This document shows, one piece after another, positions 25,626 to 36,047 of a stretch of 64,000 nucleotides of DNA. The DNA lies in NCBI GenBank assembly GCA_018820395.1, contig JAHJOG010000272.1:1-64000 (forward strand), read 5' to 3'. The stretch's first letter is position 1; every line of letters begins with the position of its first letter. The notes under the pieces were generated by a model. That model saw only the letters and a list, made by a program, of their open reading frames with translations, had not been told where the DNA came from and did no database searches. The translations under genes and the position numbers were made by a program. This DNA comes from Gammaproteobacteria bacterium. GTDB taxonomy: Bacteria > Pseudomonadota > Gammaproteobacteria > Burkholderiales > Burkholderiaceae_C.

Positions 25626-26891
25626 ATGCACCTAAACGAACTCAAGGCACTGCACGTGTCTGAAGTCCTCAAGCAGGCAGAAGCCCTCGAGATCGAAAAC
25701 GTCGGCCGCATGCGCAAGCAAGAGCTGATGTTCGCGATCATCAAGAAGCGCGCGAAGGCGGGCGAACAGGTCTTTGCAGACGGCGTGCTCGAGATCCTGC
25801 CCGACGGCTTCGGCTTCCTGCGCAGCCCGGACACGAGCTTCACGGCCAGCACCGACGACATCTACATCTCGCCGAGTCAGGTGCGGCGCTTCAACCTGCA
25901 CACGGGCGACATGATCGAGGGCGAGGTTCGCACGCCCAAGGACGGCGAACGCTACTTTGCGCTGACCAAGCTTGACAAGGTCAACGACGGCCTTCCCGAG
26001 CAGAACAAGCACAAGGTCATGTTCGAGAACCTGACCCCGCTGTTCCCCAAGGAGCTGATGCGCCTCGAACGCGATGGCTTCAAGGGCGAAGAAAACATCA
26101 CCGGGCGGATCATCGACATCATCGCGCCCATCGGCAAGGGCCAGCGCGCACTGCTCGTGGCGCCGCCCAAGAGCGGCAAGACGGTGATGATGCAGCACAT
26201 CGCGCATGCCATCAGCGCCAACTACCCTGAAGTGCACATGATGGTCCTGCTCGTCGACGAGCGGCCCGAAGAAGTGACCGAGATGCAGCGCACCGTCAAG
26301 GGCGAGGTGATCGCGTCGACCTTCGACGAACCCGCCGCGCGCCACGTGCACGTGGCCGAGATGGTGATCGAGCGCGCCAAACGCCTTGTCGAGCTCAAGA
26401 AGGATGTGGTCATCCTGCTCGACTCGATCACCCGCCTCGCCCGGGCCTACAACAACGTGGTGCCTTCGTCGGGCAAGGTGCTGACCGGCGGCGTCGACTC
26501 CAACGCGCTTCAGCGGCCCAAGCGCTTCCTGGGCGCGGCACGCAACGTCGAGGAAGGCGGCTCCCTCACCATCATCGGCACGGCGCTCATCGACACCGGC
26601 AGCCGGATGGACGAAGTGATCTTCGAAGAGTTCAAGGGCACCGGCAACTCCGAAATCCATCTCGACAGGCGCCTTTACGAAAAGCGCGTGTTCCCGTCGA
26701 TCCAGCTCAATCGCAGCGGCACGCGCCGCGAAGAGCTGCTGCTGCCCCCCGAGATCCTTCAGAAGACGCGCATCCTGCGACAGCTCATGTACAACATGGA
26801 CGAGATCGAGGCGATGGAGCTCATGTTGAAGAACATGAAGGCGACCAAGACCAATGTCGAGTTCTTCGACATGATGCGCCGCGGCGGCTGA
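25626..26891 (+). CDS. rho: Transcription termination factor Rho
   Basis: A 421-residue hexameric RNA-dependent ATPase. It starts [17 protein letters not shown]. The RNA-binding cold-shock-like region contains GFGFLRS. Walker A is [12 protein letters not shown], the Q-loop follows, and Walker B is [16 protein letters not shown]. The secondary RNA site region [23 protein letters not shown] is intact. Length and sequence are standard. About 185 bases of untranslated leader separate it from trxA, in keeping with leader-based autoregulation known for rho; no specific element was identified. A GC-rich 7-bp hairpin at 26925-26944 follows the stop. Confidence 0.97.
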   Translation: MHLNELKALHVSEVLKQAEALEIENVGRMRKQELMFAIIKKRAKAGEQVFADGVLEILPDGFGFLRSPDTSFTASTDDIYISPSQVRRFNLHTGDMIEGEVRTPKDGERYFALTKLDKVNDGLPEQNKHKVMFENLTPLFPKELMRLERDGFKGEENITGRIIDIIAPIGKGQRALLVAPPKSGKTVMMQHIAHAISANYPEVHMMVLLVDERPEEVTEMQRTVKGEVIASTFDEPAARHVHVAEMVIERAKRLVELKKDVVILLDSITRLARAYNNVVPSSGKVLTGGVDSNALQRPKRFLGAARNVEEGGSLTIIGTALIDTGSRMDEVIFEEFKGTGNSEIHLDRRLYEKRVFPSIQLNRSGTRREELLLPPEILQKTRILRQLMYNMDEIEAMELMLKNMKATKTNVEFFDMMRRGG

Positions 26892-26973
26892 CCGGCCGCG
26901 ATTCGCCGTCTCTCGCGCGCCATGGCGGCCGCAGTGACGGCCGCAGCAATGGCCGCTTTGCCGGCAACGATCT

Positions 26974-28059
26974 TCAGCGTGCTGCCAGCGCGCGCCCTTC
27001 CGCAGCGCTTTGCCTCCCGAGGTCGAGCATCTCCATGAGTTCGACCGCCTGCTGCGGCGGGACGGGATTCGGCCCGGCTCCACGAATGGCGTCGCGCACC
27101 TCGGCGTAGTAGCGGGCATAGTCGCCTGCCGCGTTCGGAAAAGGCCGCGAACTCGTTTCGTCCGCGCCCGCGCCCTGCACAACAGTGAGCTCGCCGGCCT
27201 CGATGTCCACACCCCATCCTGGAGCGCCCGGCCGCCCTCCGGCTCGCAGCGCAGCCTCTTGTGGATCTTCCCCACGCTTCACGTAGCTGCCCCGCGTTCC
27301 GTGCAGGACAAAGCGTGCCGAACCAACGGCCGCCAGGCTGGTCGCATGCAACACGACGCGCAACGGCGCATGCGGCCCCGTCTCATAACGAAGCACGGCG
27401 TGGAAATAGTCTTCGACCTGCGCGCCGTCTCGTAACGCCGCTGTGTCGACCTGCAGCGTGTCCGGACGGCCGAAGAGTTGCAAGGCCTGGTCGACCAGAT
27501 GGGCGCCCAGGTCCAGCCAGAGCCCCGCGCCCGGGACCGCCTGCTCGCGCCATCGCTCTCGCACGCCCGGGCGAAAACGGTCGATGCGCGACTCCAGGTA
27601 GACCGGCCGACCGATATCTCCAGCCTCGAGCAGTGCACGAAGCGTGTGGAAGTCCGAGTCGAAGCGGCGGTTCTGGTAGACCGAGAGAACGAGCGACTTG
27701 TGTTGCGCCAACTGCGCCAGCTCACGGGCTTGGGCCGCATCCAGCGTGAAGGGCTTGTCCACCACCACATGCCGTCCCGCGCTCAACGCGCGATGCGCCA
27801 CCGGGTGGTGTTCGGAATTGGGTGTCGCGACGACGACCAGATCGACGTTTCCGTGGTCGAGCAGGGCCGCGACGTGCGGAAAGACATGCGCCTCGGGCCA
27901 GGCGGCGCGAACTTTGTCAGGCTGAGAGCTGGCGACCGCCGCCAGTGTCAGCCCCGGGACCGCAGTCAGCACGGGCGCGTGAAAGGTCTGGCCCGCAAAG
28001 CCGAAGCCGACCAGGCCGACGCGCAGGTTGTGAAGGTGGTTTGGCACGACAGAAGGCAT
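26974..28059 (-). CDS. Gfo/Idh/MocA family oxidoreductase
   Basis: A 361-residue NAD(P)-dependent sugar or inositol dehydrogenase-type protein. The Rossmann fold starts at LRVGLVGFGFAGQTFHAPVL. The catalytic block VVVDKPFTLDAAQARELAQLA supplies the Lys of the EKP/DKP motif, and HPVAHRALSAGRHVVV fits the family. C-terminal beta domain is complete. It resembles the E. coli YdgJ-like group. It is convergent with rho and divergent from rpmE2. The substrate cannot be told from sequence. Confidence 0.88.
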   Translation of the reverse strand: MPSVVPNHLHNLRVGLVGFGFAGQTFHAPVLTAVPGLTLAAVASSQPDKVRAAWPEAHVFPHVAALLDHGNVDLVVVATPNSEHHPVAHRALSAGRHVVVDKPFTLDAAQARELAQLAQHKSLVLSVYQNRRFDSDFHTLRALLEAGDIGRPVYLESRIDRFRPGVRERWREQAVPGAGLWLDLGAHLVDQALQLFGRPDTLQVDTAALRDGAQVEDYFHAVLRYETGPHAPLRVVLHATSLAAVGSARFVLHGTRGSYVKRGEDPQEAALRAGGRPGAPGWGVDIEAGELTVVQGAGADETSSRPFPNAAGDYARYYAEVRDAIRGAGPNPVPPQQAVELMEMLDLGRQSAAEGRALAAR

Positions 28060-28157
28060 CGAAAGGGGTCAGTATGCGATAATGCCGGGCTTCGCGAAAA
28101 GTGCAGTGACCCGGTCCTCGGCTCTTGTGGCTTTCGCATCGACCCAAAGGAAATTCC

Positions 28158-28421
28158 ATGAAAGAAGGCATTCACCCGAACTACCGTGAAGTCCTGTTCG
28201 TCGACCTGTCGAACGGCTTCAAGTTCGTGACCCGCTCTTGCGCCAACACCAAGGAAATGGGCACCGCCGACGACGGCCGCGAGTTGCCCATCTACAAGCT
28301 CGACACGTCGAGCGAATCGCACCCCTTCTACACCGGCACCCAGAAGTCGGTCGACAACATGGGCGGACGCGTCGAGAAGTTCCGCAACCGCTTCGGCAAG
28401 ACCGGCGCCTCGTCCAAGTAA
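28158..28421 (+). CDS. rpmE2: 50S ribosomal protein L31 type B (zinc-independent)
   Basis: An 87-residue L31 paralogue of the C-minus type. [20 protein letters not shown] is the usual start, with SHPFYTGTQ and [11 protein letters not shown] conserved. Only one Cys is present, so the CxxC zinc site of type A L31 is missing. An AAAGGAAAT site precedes the ATG at 28158. Type B copies replace zinc-binding L31 in zinc limitation in some bacteria. Here no Zur box was noted, so it may be the general copy. It is followed by a strong terminator. Confidence 0.95.
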   Translation: MKEGIHPNYREVLFVDLSNGFKFVTRSCANTKEMGTADDGRELPIYKLDTSSESHPFYTGTQKSVDNMGGRVEKFRNRFGKTGASSK

Positions 28422-28441
28422 GGCAGGCGCTTCGAAGTCGA

Positions 28442-28472
28442 GGGCAGCCCGGTTTACCGCGCTGCCCTTTTT
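28442..28472 (+). terminator. Rho-independent terminator of rpmE2
   Basis: A 7-bp stem GGGCAGC/GCTGCCC with a 12-base loop followed by five T residues, 20 bases after the rpmE2 stop. Confidence 0.85.
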
Positions 28473-28505
28473 CATTGCGCTTGAACACAGAGCTCTTCCT
28501 TTCGT

Positions 28506-30257
28506 TTGAACAAGCCGACTCCCGCGATTGTTGCCCAGAGCGCCGTGCGCCGGCTGCCGCGCGCGGCATTGTTGCTGCTCTGCGCGTCGTACCTCCTGTC
28601 TGGCCTCTTCGGCCGTGGACCGTGGAAGACCGCGGACATTTCCGCCTTCGGGTACATGGCCGAGCTCGCCGCGGGTTCGGGCGGGTGGCATCGCTGGCTC
28701 GACCCGACCCTGCTCGGCTTGCCCCCCGAGTCGTCGGCGCTGCTTCCTTACTGGATCGGCGCGTGGGCCATCCAGATCGCGCCCGGCTGGATCGAGCCCG
28801 ACCTCGCGGTGCGCATCGTGTTCGCGCTGATGCTCTGGGGCACCTTCACCGCCACCTGGTACGCGGTCTACTACCTCGCCAGAACCCCGCTCGCCCAACC
28901 GGTCGCCTTCGCCTTCGGCGGAGAAGCCCGTCCCACGGACTATGCCCGGGCCATTGCCGATGGCGCACTGCTCGCGCTGATCGCCTGTCTTGGTTTGGCG
29001 CAGTTGGGGCATGAGACCACCCCCGCACTGGCGCAGCTCTACTTCGCATCGCACCTTTTCTACGGCGTGGCGGCACTGCCCTACGGCCGGTTCGGACCGG
29101 TGCTGGCGCTACTGGTCGGGGCCATTGGCCTGACACTGAGCGGCGGGCCGGCCGTGGGGTTGGCGCTGGGCGCCGGCTGCGCGATATTCCTGTACTGGAA
29201 CCGGCGACAGGTGCGCCTGCTCGGCGACGCGGCCACCGATGCAGAACCTGCCTATTCGATGGCGGGCATCGGCGCCATCGTGGCCGTCACTGTCCTGGCG
29301 CTCGTTCTCGCTGCAGCGCTGGGACTGCTCGAATGGAAGATCGAACTGCCGGGCAGCGTGCAGGGTGTCTCGATGGCAGACGACCTGCGCGACCTGAGCC
29401 GGCTATTGCTCTGGTTCACGTGGCCGGCCTGGCCGCTCGCGATGTGGACGCTCTGGCGCTGGAGACGGCAGCTCATGGCGCGCCACGTGGCACTGCCGCT
29501 GTGGTTTGCGCTGGTGCCGCTCGCCGCGACGCTGACGACCAACTATTCGCAGCGTTCGCTGCTGCTGGCGCTGCCGGCGCTCGCGACGCTCGCGGCCTTC
29601 GCATTGCCCACGTTCCGTCGCAGCGCCGCCGCGCTGATCGACTGGTTCACGCTGCTGTTCTTCAGCGGCCTGGCGATCACCATCTGGGTGATCTGGGTCG
29701 CGATGCTCACCGGCGTGCCCGCCAAGCCCGCAGCCAATGTCGCCAAGCTGGCACCGGGTTTCGTGCCCGAGTTTTCGGCCGTGGCCTTCGTCTTTGCGCT
29801 GACCGCCACCATTGCCTGGGGCTGGCTCGTGCGCTGGCGGACCGGGCGCCACCGGGCCGCGCTCTGGAAGACGCTGGTGCTTCCTGCCGGTGGCGCGGCG
29901 CTGTGCTGGACACTGCTGATGACGCTGTGGCTGCCGCTGCTGGACTACGCGCGCAGCTTCGTGCCGCAGGTTCACGCCATCGCGGAGAAGGTCGGACGTC
30001 CGAGCTGCATCTCTGCCTTGGCCTTGAGCCGGCCTCACATCGCGGCGCTGCGCTACCACGGGCACTTCACGCTGCAGCCCCTGGCGCCGGACGTGCCGAC
30101 CTGCCCGTGGCTACTGCTCGGGCCAGACGCCATCGGGCGCCTTCACACAGTGGTGAACCTCGAGGGCTGGCGATTCATGGGCACCCTCCGCCGGCCGACC
30201 AGCGCGAGCGACGACCTGCTGCTTTATCAGAAAGTCACGCCTGCCGGTGGCCAGTGA
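28506..30257 (+). CDS. Polytopic membrane protein, possible GT-C/ArnT-like glycosyltransferase
   Basis: A 583-residue protein with about eleven to thirteen hydrophobic membrane segments and a soluble C-terminal stretch of roughly 90 residues. The first loop (GPWKTADISAFGYMAELA) carries an acidic residue after the first helix, as in lipid-dependent GT-C transferases of the ArnT/PMT type. The overall layout fits but no motif is decisive, so the transferase call is tentative. The start is a TTG with a weak site. It overlaps the MATE gene by 11 bases, so the two are probably co-expressed. Confidence 0.6.
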   Translation: MNKPTPAIVAQSAVRRLPRAALLLLCASYLLSGLFGRGPWKTADISAFGYMAELAAGSGGWHRWLDPTLLGLPPESSALLPYWIGAWAIQIAPGWIEPDLAVRIVFALMLWGTFTATWYAVYYLARTPLAQPVAFAFGGEARPTDYARAIADGALLALIACLGLAQLGHETTPALAQLYFASHLFYGVAALPYGRFGPVLALLVGAIGLTLSGGPAVGLALGAGCAIFLYWNRRQVRLLGDAATDAEPAYSMAGIGAIVAVTVLALVLAAALGLLEWKIELPGSVQGVSMADDLRDLSRLLLWFTWPAWPLAMWTLWRWRRQLMARHVALPLWFALVPLAATLTTNYSQRSLLLALPALATLAAFALPTFRRSAAALIDWFTLLFFSGLAITIWVIWVAMLTGVPAKPAANVAKLAPGFVPEFSAVAFVFALTATIAWGWLVRWRTGRHRAALWKTLVLPAGGAALCWTLLMTLWLPLLDYARSFVPQVHAIAEKVGRPSCISALALSRPHIAALRYHGHFTLQPLAPDVPTCPWLLLGPDAIGRLHTVVNLEGWRFMGTLRRPTSASDDLLLYQKVTPAGGQ

Positions 30258-31587
30258 AAAGCGCCTGATCGCGCGCCATGCCGGCACGGTGCTGGCCGGC
30301 CAACTGGCCGTGATGGCATTCGGCGTGACCGACACCATCGTGGCCGGCCGCTATGCCGAAGGCGCGCTGGCGGCGTTGTCGGTCGGCGCCGCGATCTTCA
30401 TCAGCGTCTTCGTGTCGCTCATGGGCATCCTGCAGGCACTGCTGCCGGTCTGGGCCGAGCTGCATGGCGCCGAGCGCACGTCGGAGGTCGGCGCCTCGGT
30501 GCGGCAGTCGCTCTATCTGTGCGGCCTGACCATCGTCGTCGGCATGAGCGTGCTGCTCTATCCGTCGCCGCTGTTGCGATGGGCCGAGGTCCCGCTCGCG
30601 ATGCGCGCCGACGTCGAAGCCTATCTGCAGGTGCTCGCCTTCGCGCTGGCGCCCGCGTTGCTGTTTCGCCTCTTCAGCACTCTGAACCAAAGCCTGGGCC
30701 GGCCCAAGCTGGTCACCTGGCTGCAGATGGCATCCCTGGGGCTCAAGCTGCCACTGTCGATCTGGCTGACCTTCGGTGGTGCGGGCGTGCCTGCGCTCGG
30801 CCTTGCCGGGTGCGGATGGGCCACGCTGATCGTCAACTACACGATGCTGGGATGCGCGATCTGGCTCTTGCGCTCCCAGCCCTTCTATCGCGAATACCGC
30901 TTCTGGCGGCGCATCGAGCCGCCGGACTGGCCGCAGCTGCGGCAGTTCGCACGCCTGGGCGTGCCGGCCGGGCTGTCGGTGCTGGTCGAGGTCACGTCGT
31001 TCACGCTGATGGCGCTCTTCATCGCGCGGCTCGGCGTGGCGGCGTCGGCCGCGCACCAGATCGCGTCGAACCTGACCGCGGTGGCCTACATGGTGCCGCT
31101 GTCGCTGGGCATTGCCACGAGCGCGCGCGTGAGCTTCTGGCTCGGTGCGGGCGACCCCGAGCGCGCCCGCAAGGTCTGCCGCAACGGCTTCGAGCTGACG
31201 ATGGCACTTGCAATTGTGGTGGCGGGTTCGATGGCCTTGCTTCGCTGGCAATTGCCGAAGATCTACACCGCCAACCCGGACGTGCTGCGGCTGGCCGCAC
31301 AGCTGCTGCTCGCAACCTCGGTGTACCACCTCGCCGATGCGACGCAGACGCTCTGCATCTTCGTGCTGCGCTGCTACCGCGTCACCGTGCTTCCGCTCGC
31401 GATCTACGGAACGTTGCTGTGGGGCGTGGGGCTGGGCGGCAGCTACCTGCTCGCCTATCGCGGTCTCGGCCCCTGGGAGGCGATGCAATCGCCGCTCGCT
31501 TTCTGGCTCATGAGCGCACTGGCCCTGGTTCTAACCGCCGTGCTGTTTCTGGCGCTGCTGCGCCGGACCGTCAGGCGGGCTCGGTGA
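30247..31587 (+). CDS. MATE family multidrug or metabolite exporter
   Basis: A 446-residue, twelve-TM inner-membrane transporter. The N-half signature is in LAGQLAVMAFGVTDTIVAGRYAEGALAALSVG, and the C-half repeat in AAHQIASNLTAVAYMVPLSLGIATSARVSFWLGAGD. These exporters use Na+ or H+ gradients. The GTG start overlaps the end of the previous gene. The 3' end overlaps phoR by 17 bases, tail to tail. The substrate is unknown. Confidence 0.9.
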   Translation: MASEKRLIARHAGTVLAGQLAVMAFGVTDTIVAGRYAEGALAALSVGAAIFISVFVSLMGILQALLPVWAELHGAERTSEVGASVRQSLYLCGLTIVVGMSVLLYPSPLLRWAEVPLAMRADVEAYLQVLAFALAPALLFRLFSTLNQSLGRPKLVTWLQMASLGLKLPLSIWLTFGGAGVPALGLAGCGWATLIVNYTMLGCAIWLLRSQPFYREYRFWRRIEPPDWPQLRQFARLGVPAGLSVLVEVTSFTLMALFIARLGVAASAAHQIASNLTAVAYMVPLSLGIATSARVSFWLGAGDPERARKVCRNGFELTMALAIVVAGSMALLRWQLPKIYTANPDVLRLAAQLLLATSVYHLADATQTLCIFVLRCYRVTVLPLAIYGTLLWGVGLGGSYLLAYRGLGPWEAMQSPLAFWLMSALALVLTAVLFLALLRRTVRRAR

Positions 31588-32908
31588 CCTCGGCCACCAT
31601 CCGCACCCGGCTCGCCGGAAACACCAGTGCGAATCGAGACCCCTTGCCGACCACGCTTTCGATCCGCAATTCGGCGCCATGGCGCTGCGCGATGTGCTTG
31701 ACGATCGCAAGCCCCAGCCCGGTGCCGCCGGTCTCGCGCGATCGACTGCGGTCGACGCGGTAGAAGCGTTCGGTCAGCCGCGGAATGTGCTCGGCAGCGA
31801 TGCCCGGCCCGCTGTCGCGCACCGAGTATTCGCCGCGCCCGTCCGGAAGCAATCGCCATGTGACCACCACCTCGCCGCCGCCCGAGGTGTAACGCACCGC
31901 GTTGCTGACGAGGTTCGACATCGCGCTCTGCAGCTCGGTGGCCGCGCCGGCGATCTCGCAATCGGCTTCGATCGAGAACGACAGCTTGTGTCCCTGGTCG
32001 AAAAGCCGCCGCGAAAGGCCTCGGCCTTCGTTCTCGCATTGCGCCAGCAGAGCCCGCACGCTGATCCAGCGATTCACCGGCGGCGCCGCGCCGCCTTCGA
32101 GCCGCGAGAGCGCCAGCAGATCATTGACCAGGGTCTCCATGCGTTGGGCCTGCTGGCTCATGAGCGCAAGATAGCGCGAACGCTCCTGTGCATCGAGAGG
32201 CAGGCTCTGCAACGTCTCCACGAACCCCGCCAGCACGGTGAGCGGCGTGCGGATCTCGTGCGACACGTTGGCCACGAAATCACGGCGCATCGCCTCGGCC
32301 TGTTCGAGCGCGGTGATGTCCCGTGTGAGCAGCATCCGGCGATCGCCGGCATAGGGATGCGCCTGCACCGACAACCGTGCCGGCCGGCCATGCGTCTGCT
32401 TGAGCGCCAATGCGTCGATGACCACGTCGCGGCTGTAGTTGCCGGAAGCGAGATAGGTCACGAAAGCCGGGTCGCGCACGAGATTGGCCAGGTACTGCAT
32501 GAGATCGCGCTCCGCATCGATCCCGAGTTGCGACGCGGCCGTCTGGTTGCACCACTCGATGCGCCCGAGTTCGTCGAGCAGGATCACGCCGTTGGGAGAA
32601 GCCTGGATCGCCGCCAGGAACTCCTGCAGTCGGCTCTCGGCTTCTCGCGTCTGCTTTTCACGCGCACGAAGCAGCTTGCGGATTCGCTCGGCCATGTCGC
32701 CCCACACACCGCTCCCGTGTTCCGGAAGGCCGACCGCGTCGTTGCGCAGCACGTCGAGCAGGCGTTGCGCGCGCCATGCATCGACGACCATCCAGAGTGC
32801 GGCACCGAGCCACGCGCCCGGCCAGAACGCACGGCCGCTTGAAATCAGGAGCGCACAACCCCCTCCAGCCAGTGAAGCGATCAGGAAGGTGGCGATACGA
32901 AACGGCAT
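31571..32908 (-). CDS. phoR: Phosphate regulon sensor kinase PhoR
   Basis: A 445-residue histidine kinase that phosphorylates PhoB when phosphate is scarce. Two N-terminal membrane helices are followed by a linker, a PAS domain (AIQASPNGVILLDELGRIEWCN), the H-box VANVSHEIRTPLTVLAGF, and the HATPase with N-box MSNLVSNAVRYTSGGGEV, G1 RDSGPGI and G2 GGTGLGLAIVKH. All key residues are intact. ATG at 32908 was chosen over a TTG at 32917. It is the last gene of the pst-pho operon, 40 bases after phoB. Confidence 0.95.
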   Translation of the reverse strand: MPFRIATFLIASLAGGGCALLISSGRAFWPGAWLGAALWMVVDAWRAQRLLDVLRNDAVGLPEHGSGVWGDMAERIRKLLRAREKQTREAESRLQEFLAAIQASPNGVILLDELGRIEWCNQTAASQLGIDAERDLMQYLANLVRDPAFVTYLASGNYSRDVVIDALALKQTHGRPARLSVQAHPYAGDRRMLLTRDITALEQAEAMRRDFVANVSHEIRTPLTVLAGFVETLQSLPLDAQERSRYLALMSQQAQRMETLVNDLLALSRLEGGAAPPVNRWISVRALLAQCENEGRGLSRRLFDQGHKLSFSIEADCEIAGAATELQSAMSNLVSNAVRYTSGGGEVVVTWRLLPDGRGEYSVRDSGPGIAAEHIPRLTERFYRVDRSRSRETGGTGLGLAIVKHIAQRHGAELRIESVVGKGSRFALVFPASRVRMVAEVTEPA

Positions 32909-32948
32909 GCCGGGCAATTATCGTGGCCTGCCGCGGCAGGTCACCGCG

Positions 32949-33641
32949 TCAGACCGTCGCCTGCGAAGTCAGGCGATATCCGGCGCCGCGAACGGTCTCG
33001 ACCATCGCTGCGGCCGGGCCGAGCGACTCGCGCAGGCGCTTCACATGCACGTCGACCGTGCGCTCTTCGATGTACACATGGTCGCCCCACACCTTGTCGA
33101 GCAGTTGCGCACGGCTGTGGACGCGCTCGGCATGCTGCATCAGATAGCCCAGCAACTTGAACTCCGTGGGCCCCACCTTCAGCGGTGCGTTCTGCCAGGT
33201 CACCCGGTGGGTCGACATGTCGAGGGCGAGTTCGCCGATCTCCACGCGTTCGGTCGAGGCCTCCGGCGCGCGTCGCCGCAGCACGGCGCGGATGCGCGCG
33301 AGCATCTCCTGCGTCGAGAAGGGCTTGGTAATGTAGTCGTCGGCCCCCGCATCCAGCCCGGCGACCTTGTCGGGCTCGTCGCCTCGCGCGGTGAGCATCA
33401 GGATGGGCATGTCCTTGGTGCGCGGGTCCTTGCGCCACTGGCGCGCCAGCTGCAGCCCGCTTTGGCCCGGCAACATCCAGTCGAGCAGCACGAGATCCGG
33501 CAGCGCCGTGTCGATCTCGCGCTGCGCCGAAGGACCGTCCGACGCCCACAACGGGTCGAAGCCGTTGTGCCGCAGGTTGACCGCGATCAACTCGGCGATC
33601 GACGACTCGTCTTCGACGATCAGGACGCGCGGCTTCTTCAT
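32949..33641 (-). CDS. phoB: Phosphate regulon response regulator PhoB
   Basis: A 230-residue OmpR-type regulator. The receiver has the acidic pocket (VEDESS), phospho-acceptor Asp54 in LVLLDWMLPG and Lys106 in DDYITKPF. The C-terminal winged helix ends in ERTVDVHVKRLRESLGP and VRGAGYRLT. It should bind the Pho boxes upstream of pstS and ppx. Its start overlaps the phoU stop (ATGA). Confidence 0.96.
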   Translation of the reverse strand: MKKPRVLIVEDESSIAELIAVNLRHNGFDPLWASDGPSAQREIDTALPDLVLLDWMLPGQSGLQLARQWRKDPRTKDMPILMLTARGDEPDKVAGLDAGADDYITKPFSTQEMLARIRAVLRRRAPEASTERVEIGELALDMSTHRVTWQNAPLKVGPTEFKLLGYLMQHAERVHSRAQLLDKVWGDHVYIEERTVDVHVKRLRESLGPAAAMVETVRGAGYRLTSQATV

Positions 33642-34339
33642 TGCAGGGCGGCTTCGATCTCGTTCATCGAGGTGTGCCGGACATCGGCGCCCTTGACGAT
33701 GTAGATGATGAACTCGGCAATGTTCTTCGCGTGGTCGCCGATGCGCTCGATCGCTTTCGCCAAAAAGAGCAGATCGAGGCTGGCCGAGATGGTGCGCGGA
33801 TCTTCCATCATGTAGGTGACCAGCTTGCGCACGAAGCCGTCGAACTCCTTGTCGATCAGGTCGTCGTCCTTCAGGATCGACAAAGCGGCCGCGGTGTCGA
33901 GCCGCGCGAACGCGTCGAGTGCCTTGCGCAGCAGTCCCGACGCCAGGTCGGAGGCGATGCGCAGCTCGGTCGACGGCAAGGCCCGCGCCGATCCGCTTTC
34001 GATGATCGACTTGACCATGCGCGCGATCTTGTTGGCCTCGTCGCCCACGCGCTCGAGATTCGCCGTGGTCTTGGAAATCGCAATCAGCAGGCGCAGGTCG
34101 CGCGCAGTGGGCTGCCGGCGCGCGATGATGGTCGAGAGTTCGCGGTCGATCTCGATTTCCATTGCGTTCACGCGGTTCTCGGTTTCGATCACCCGGTCGG
34201 CGGCTTCGGCATCGAATTCGGCCAGCGCATAGACCGCCTGCTGGATCTGGGCCTCGACCATGCCCCCGAGTTCCATCACGCGCGACGAGACAGCGTTGAG
34301 TTCGCTGTCGAACTGACTGGACAAGTGTTTTTCGCTCAT
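33638..34339 (-). CDS. phoU: Phosphate signalling protein PhoU
   Basis: A 233-residue PhoU made of two three-helix bundles, each with the metal-binding E/DxxxD pattern (VIETENRVNAMEIEIDREL; AIERIGDHAKNIAEFIIYIVKG). It links Pst transport to PhoR and represses the regulon when phosphate is plentiful. Length is standard. It lies nine bases after pstB and overlaps phoB by four. Confidence 0.96.
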   Translation of the reverse strand: MSEKHLSSQFDSELNAVSSRVMELGGMVEAQIQQAVYALAEFDAEAADRVIETENRVNAMEIEIDRELSTIIARRQPTARDLRLLIAISKTTANLERVGDEANKIARMVKSIIESGSARALPSTELRIASDLASGLLRKALDAFARLDTAAALSILKDDDLIDKEFDGFVRKLVTYMMEDPRTISASLDLLFLAKAIERIGDHAKNIAEFIIYIVKGADVRHTSMNEIEAALQ

Positions 34340-34348
34340 GGCGCCTCC

Positions 34349-35131
34349 TCAGCCGAAACGGCCGGTGATGTAATCCTCGGTTTCCTTGCGCTTCGGCTTG
34401 AAGAAGAGTTCTTCGGTCGCACCGAACTCGATCAGGTCGCCGAGGTACATGTAGGCGGTGTAGTCGCTGCAACGCGCCGCCTGCTGCATGTTGTGCGTGA
34501 CGATCACCACCGTGTAGTCGCTCTTCAGCTCGGCGATCAGTTCTTCGATCTTGGCCGTGGAAATCGGGTCGAGCGCCGAGCACGGCTCGTCGAGCAACAG
34601 CACCTCGGGCTTGATCGCGATGCCGCGCGCGATGCACAGGCGCTGCTGCTGCCCGCCGGACAGGCCCGAGCCACTCTGCTGCAGCTTGTCCTTGACCTCG
34701 GTCCAGAGCGCGGCCTTCTTCAGTGCCCACTCGACCCGGTCGTCCATTTCGGACGCGCTCAGGTTCTCGAACAGTTTCACGCCGAAGGCGATGTTGTCGT
34801 AGATCGACATCGGAAAAGGCGTCGGCTTCTGGAACACCATGCCGATCTTGGCGCGGATCAGCGCCACGTCCTGCTTGGACGTGAGCAGGTTCTCGCCATC
34901 CAGCGCAATCACGCCTTCGGCGCGCTGCTCGGGATAGAGCTCGAACATCCGGTTGAACGTGCGCAGCAGCGTCGACTTGCCGCAGCCCGACGGCCCGATG
35001 AAAGCCGTCACCTTGTTCTCGGGAATCTCGAGGTTGATGTCCTTGAGCGCGTGGAACTTGCCGTAATAGAAGTTCAGATCCTTGACTGAAATCTTCGCCG
35101 GCGCCTTGGGAGGGGAAACAGTCGCAACCAT
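34349..35131 (-). CDS. pstB: Phosphate ABC transporter ATP-binding protein
   Basis: A 260-residue ATPase. Walker A is [12 protein letters not shown], the Q-loop [15 protein letters not shown] has the typical PstB wording, the signature is LSGGQQQRL, Walker [13 protein letters not shown] and the H-loop [10 protein letters not shown]. It works with PstA and PstC at the cytoplasmic face. Confidence 0.97.
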   Translation of the reverse strand: MVATVSPPKAPAKISVKDLNFYYGKFHALKDINLEIPENKVTAFIGPSGCGKSTLLRTFNRMFELYPEQRAEGVIALDGENLLTSKQDVALIRAKIGMVFQKPTPFPMSIYDNIAFGVKLFENLSASEMDDRVEWALKKAALWTEVKDKLQQSGSGLSGGQQQRLCIARGIAIKPEVLLLDEPCSALDPISTAKIEELIAELKSDYTVVIVTHNMQQAARCSDYTAYMYLGDLIEFGATEELFFKPKRKETEDYITGRFG

Positions 35132-35159
35132 GTTTTTCTTTCGATGCGGTGTGATCGGG

Positions 35160-36047
35160 TCAGAGCCTGTTGCGTGTCACCACGCGCGCCAGGATATTGA
35201 GAGCGAGCACGGCCACGGTGATCAGGAACACGCCGGCCCAGGCCAACTTCTGCCAGTTCTCGTACGGGCTCATCGCGAACTTGAAGATCGTCACGGGCAG
35301 GCTCGCCATGGGCTGCGTCACGTCGGCAGTCCAGAACTGGTTGCTCAGCGCCGTGAACAGCAGCGGTGCCGTTTCGCCCGCGATGCGCGCCACCGCCAGC
35401 AGGATGCCAGTGATCACGCCAGCGCGTGCTGCCGTCAAGGTGATGCTGATGATCACCTTCCACTTCGGTGTGCCGAGCGCGTAGGCGGCCTCACGCAGGC
35501 CGGGCGGAACCAGCTGCAACATGTTCTCGGTGGTGCGGATCACGACCGGGATCACGATCAGCGCCAGCGCCAGCGCGCCCGCCAGGCCCGAGAAAGACTT
35601 GAAGTAAGCCACCACGATCGCGTAGACGAACAGGCCGATCACGATCGACGGCGCGGACAGCAGGATGTCGTTGACGAAGCGCGTCACCGACGCCAGCCAG
35701 CCCTTGGGGTTGTATTCGGCCAGGTAGATGCCGGCCATGATGCCGATGGGCGTGCCGACGAAGGTCGCCATGCCGACCATCACCAGCGAGCCGAAGATCG
35801 CATTGGCGATGCCGCCGCCGTCTTCGTTCGGCGGGGGAGTCATCTCGGTGAAGGTGGCGATGGCGAGTCCGCCGATGCCGAGGCGCAGCGTCTCCCACAG
35901 GATCCAGACGAGCCAGAAGACGCCGAAGGCCATGGCGGCCAGAGACAGCGACAGCGCCACGATGTTCATGCGCTTGCGGCTGGCGAATTTGGCCGAGCGC
36001 GTTTCGTCCAGCGGCTTCGCGTCGAGCAGGCGTTGCGCGGTGCTCAT
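35160..36047 (-). CDS. pstA: Phosphate ABC transporter permease PstA
   Basis: A 295-residue permease with six predicted membrane helices. The EAA-type loop is visible ([31 protein letters not shown]). It forms the channel with PstC. Its start overlaps the pstC stop (ATGA). Confidence 0.95.
   Translation of the reverse strand: MSTAQRLLDAKPLDETRSAKFASRKRMNIVALSLSLAAMAFGVFWLVWILWETLRLGIGGLAIATFTEMTPPPNEDGGGIANAIFGSLVMVGMATFVGTPIGIMAGIYLAEYNPKGWLASVTRFVNDILLSAPSIVIGLFVYAIVVAYFKSFSGLAGALALALIVIPVVIRTTENMLQLVPPGLREAAYALGTPKWKVIISITLTAARAGVITGILLAVARIAGETAPLLFTALSNQFWTADVTQPMASLPVTIFKFAMSPYENWQKLAWAGVFLITVAVLALNILARVVTRNRL

Noticed and set aside
25632-27275. A 547-codon minus-strand frame across rho
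   Set aside because: Rho is unmistakable on the plus strand; this frame is its shadow.
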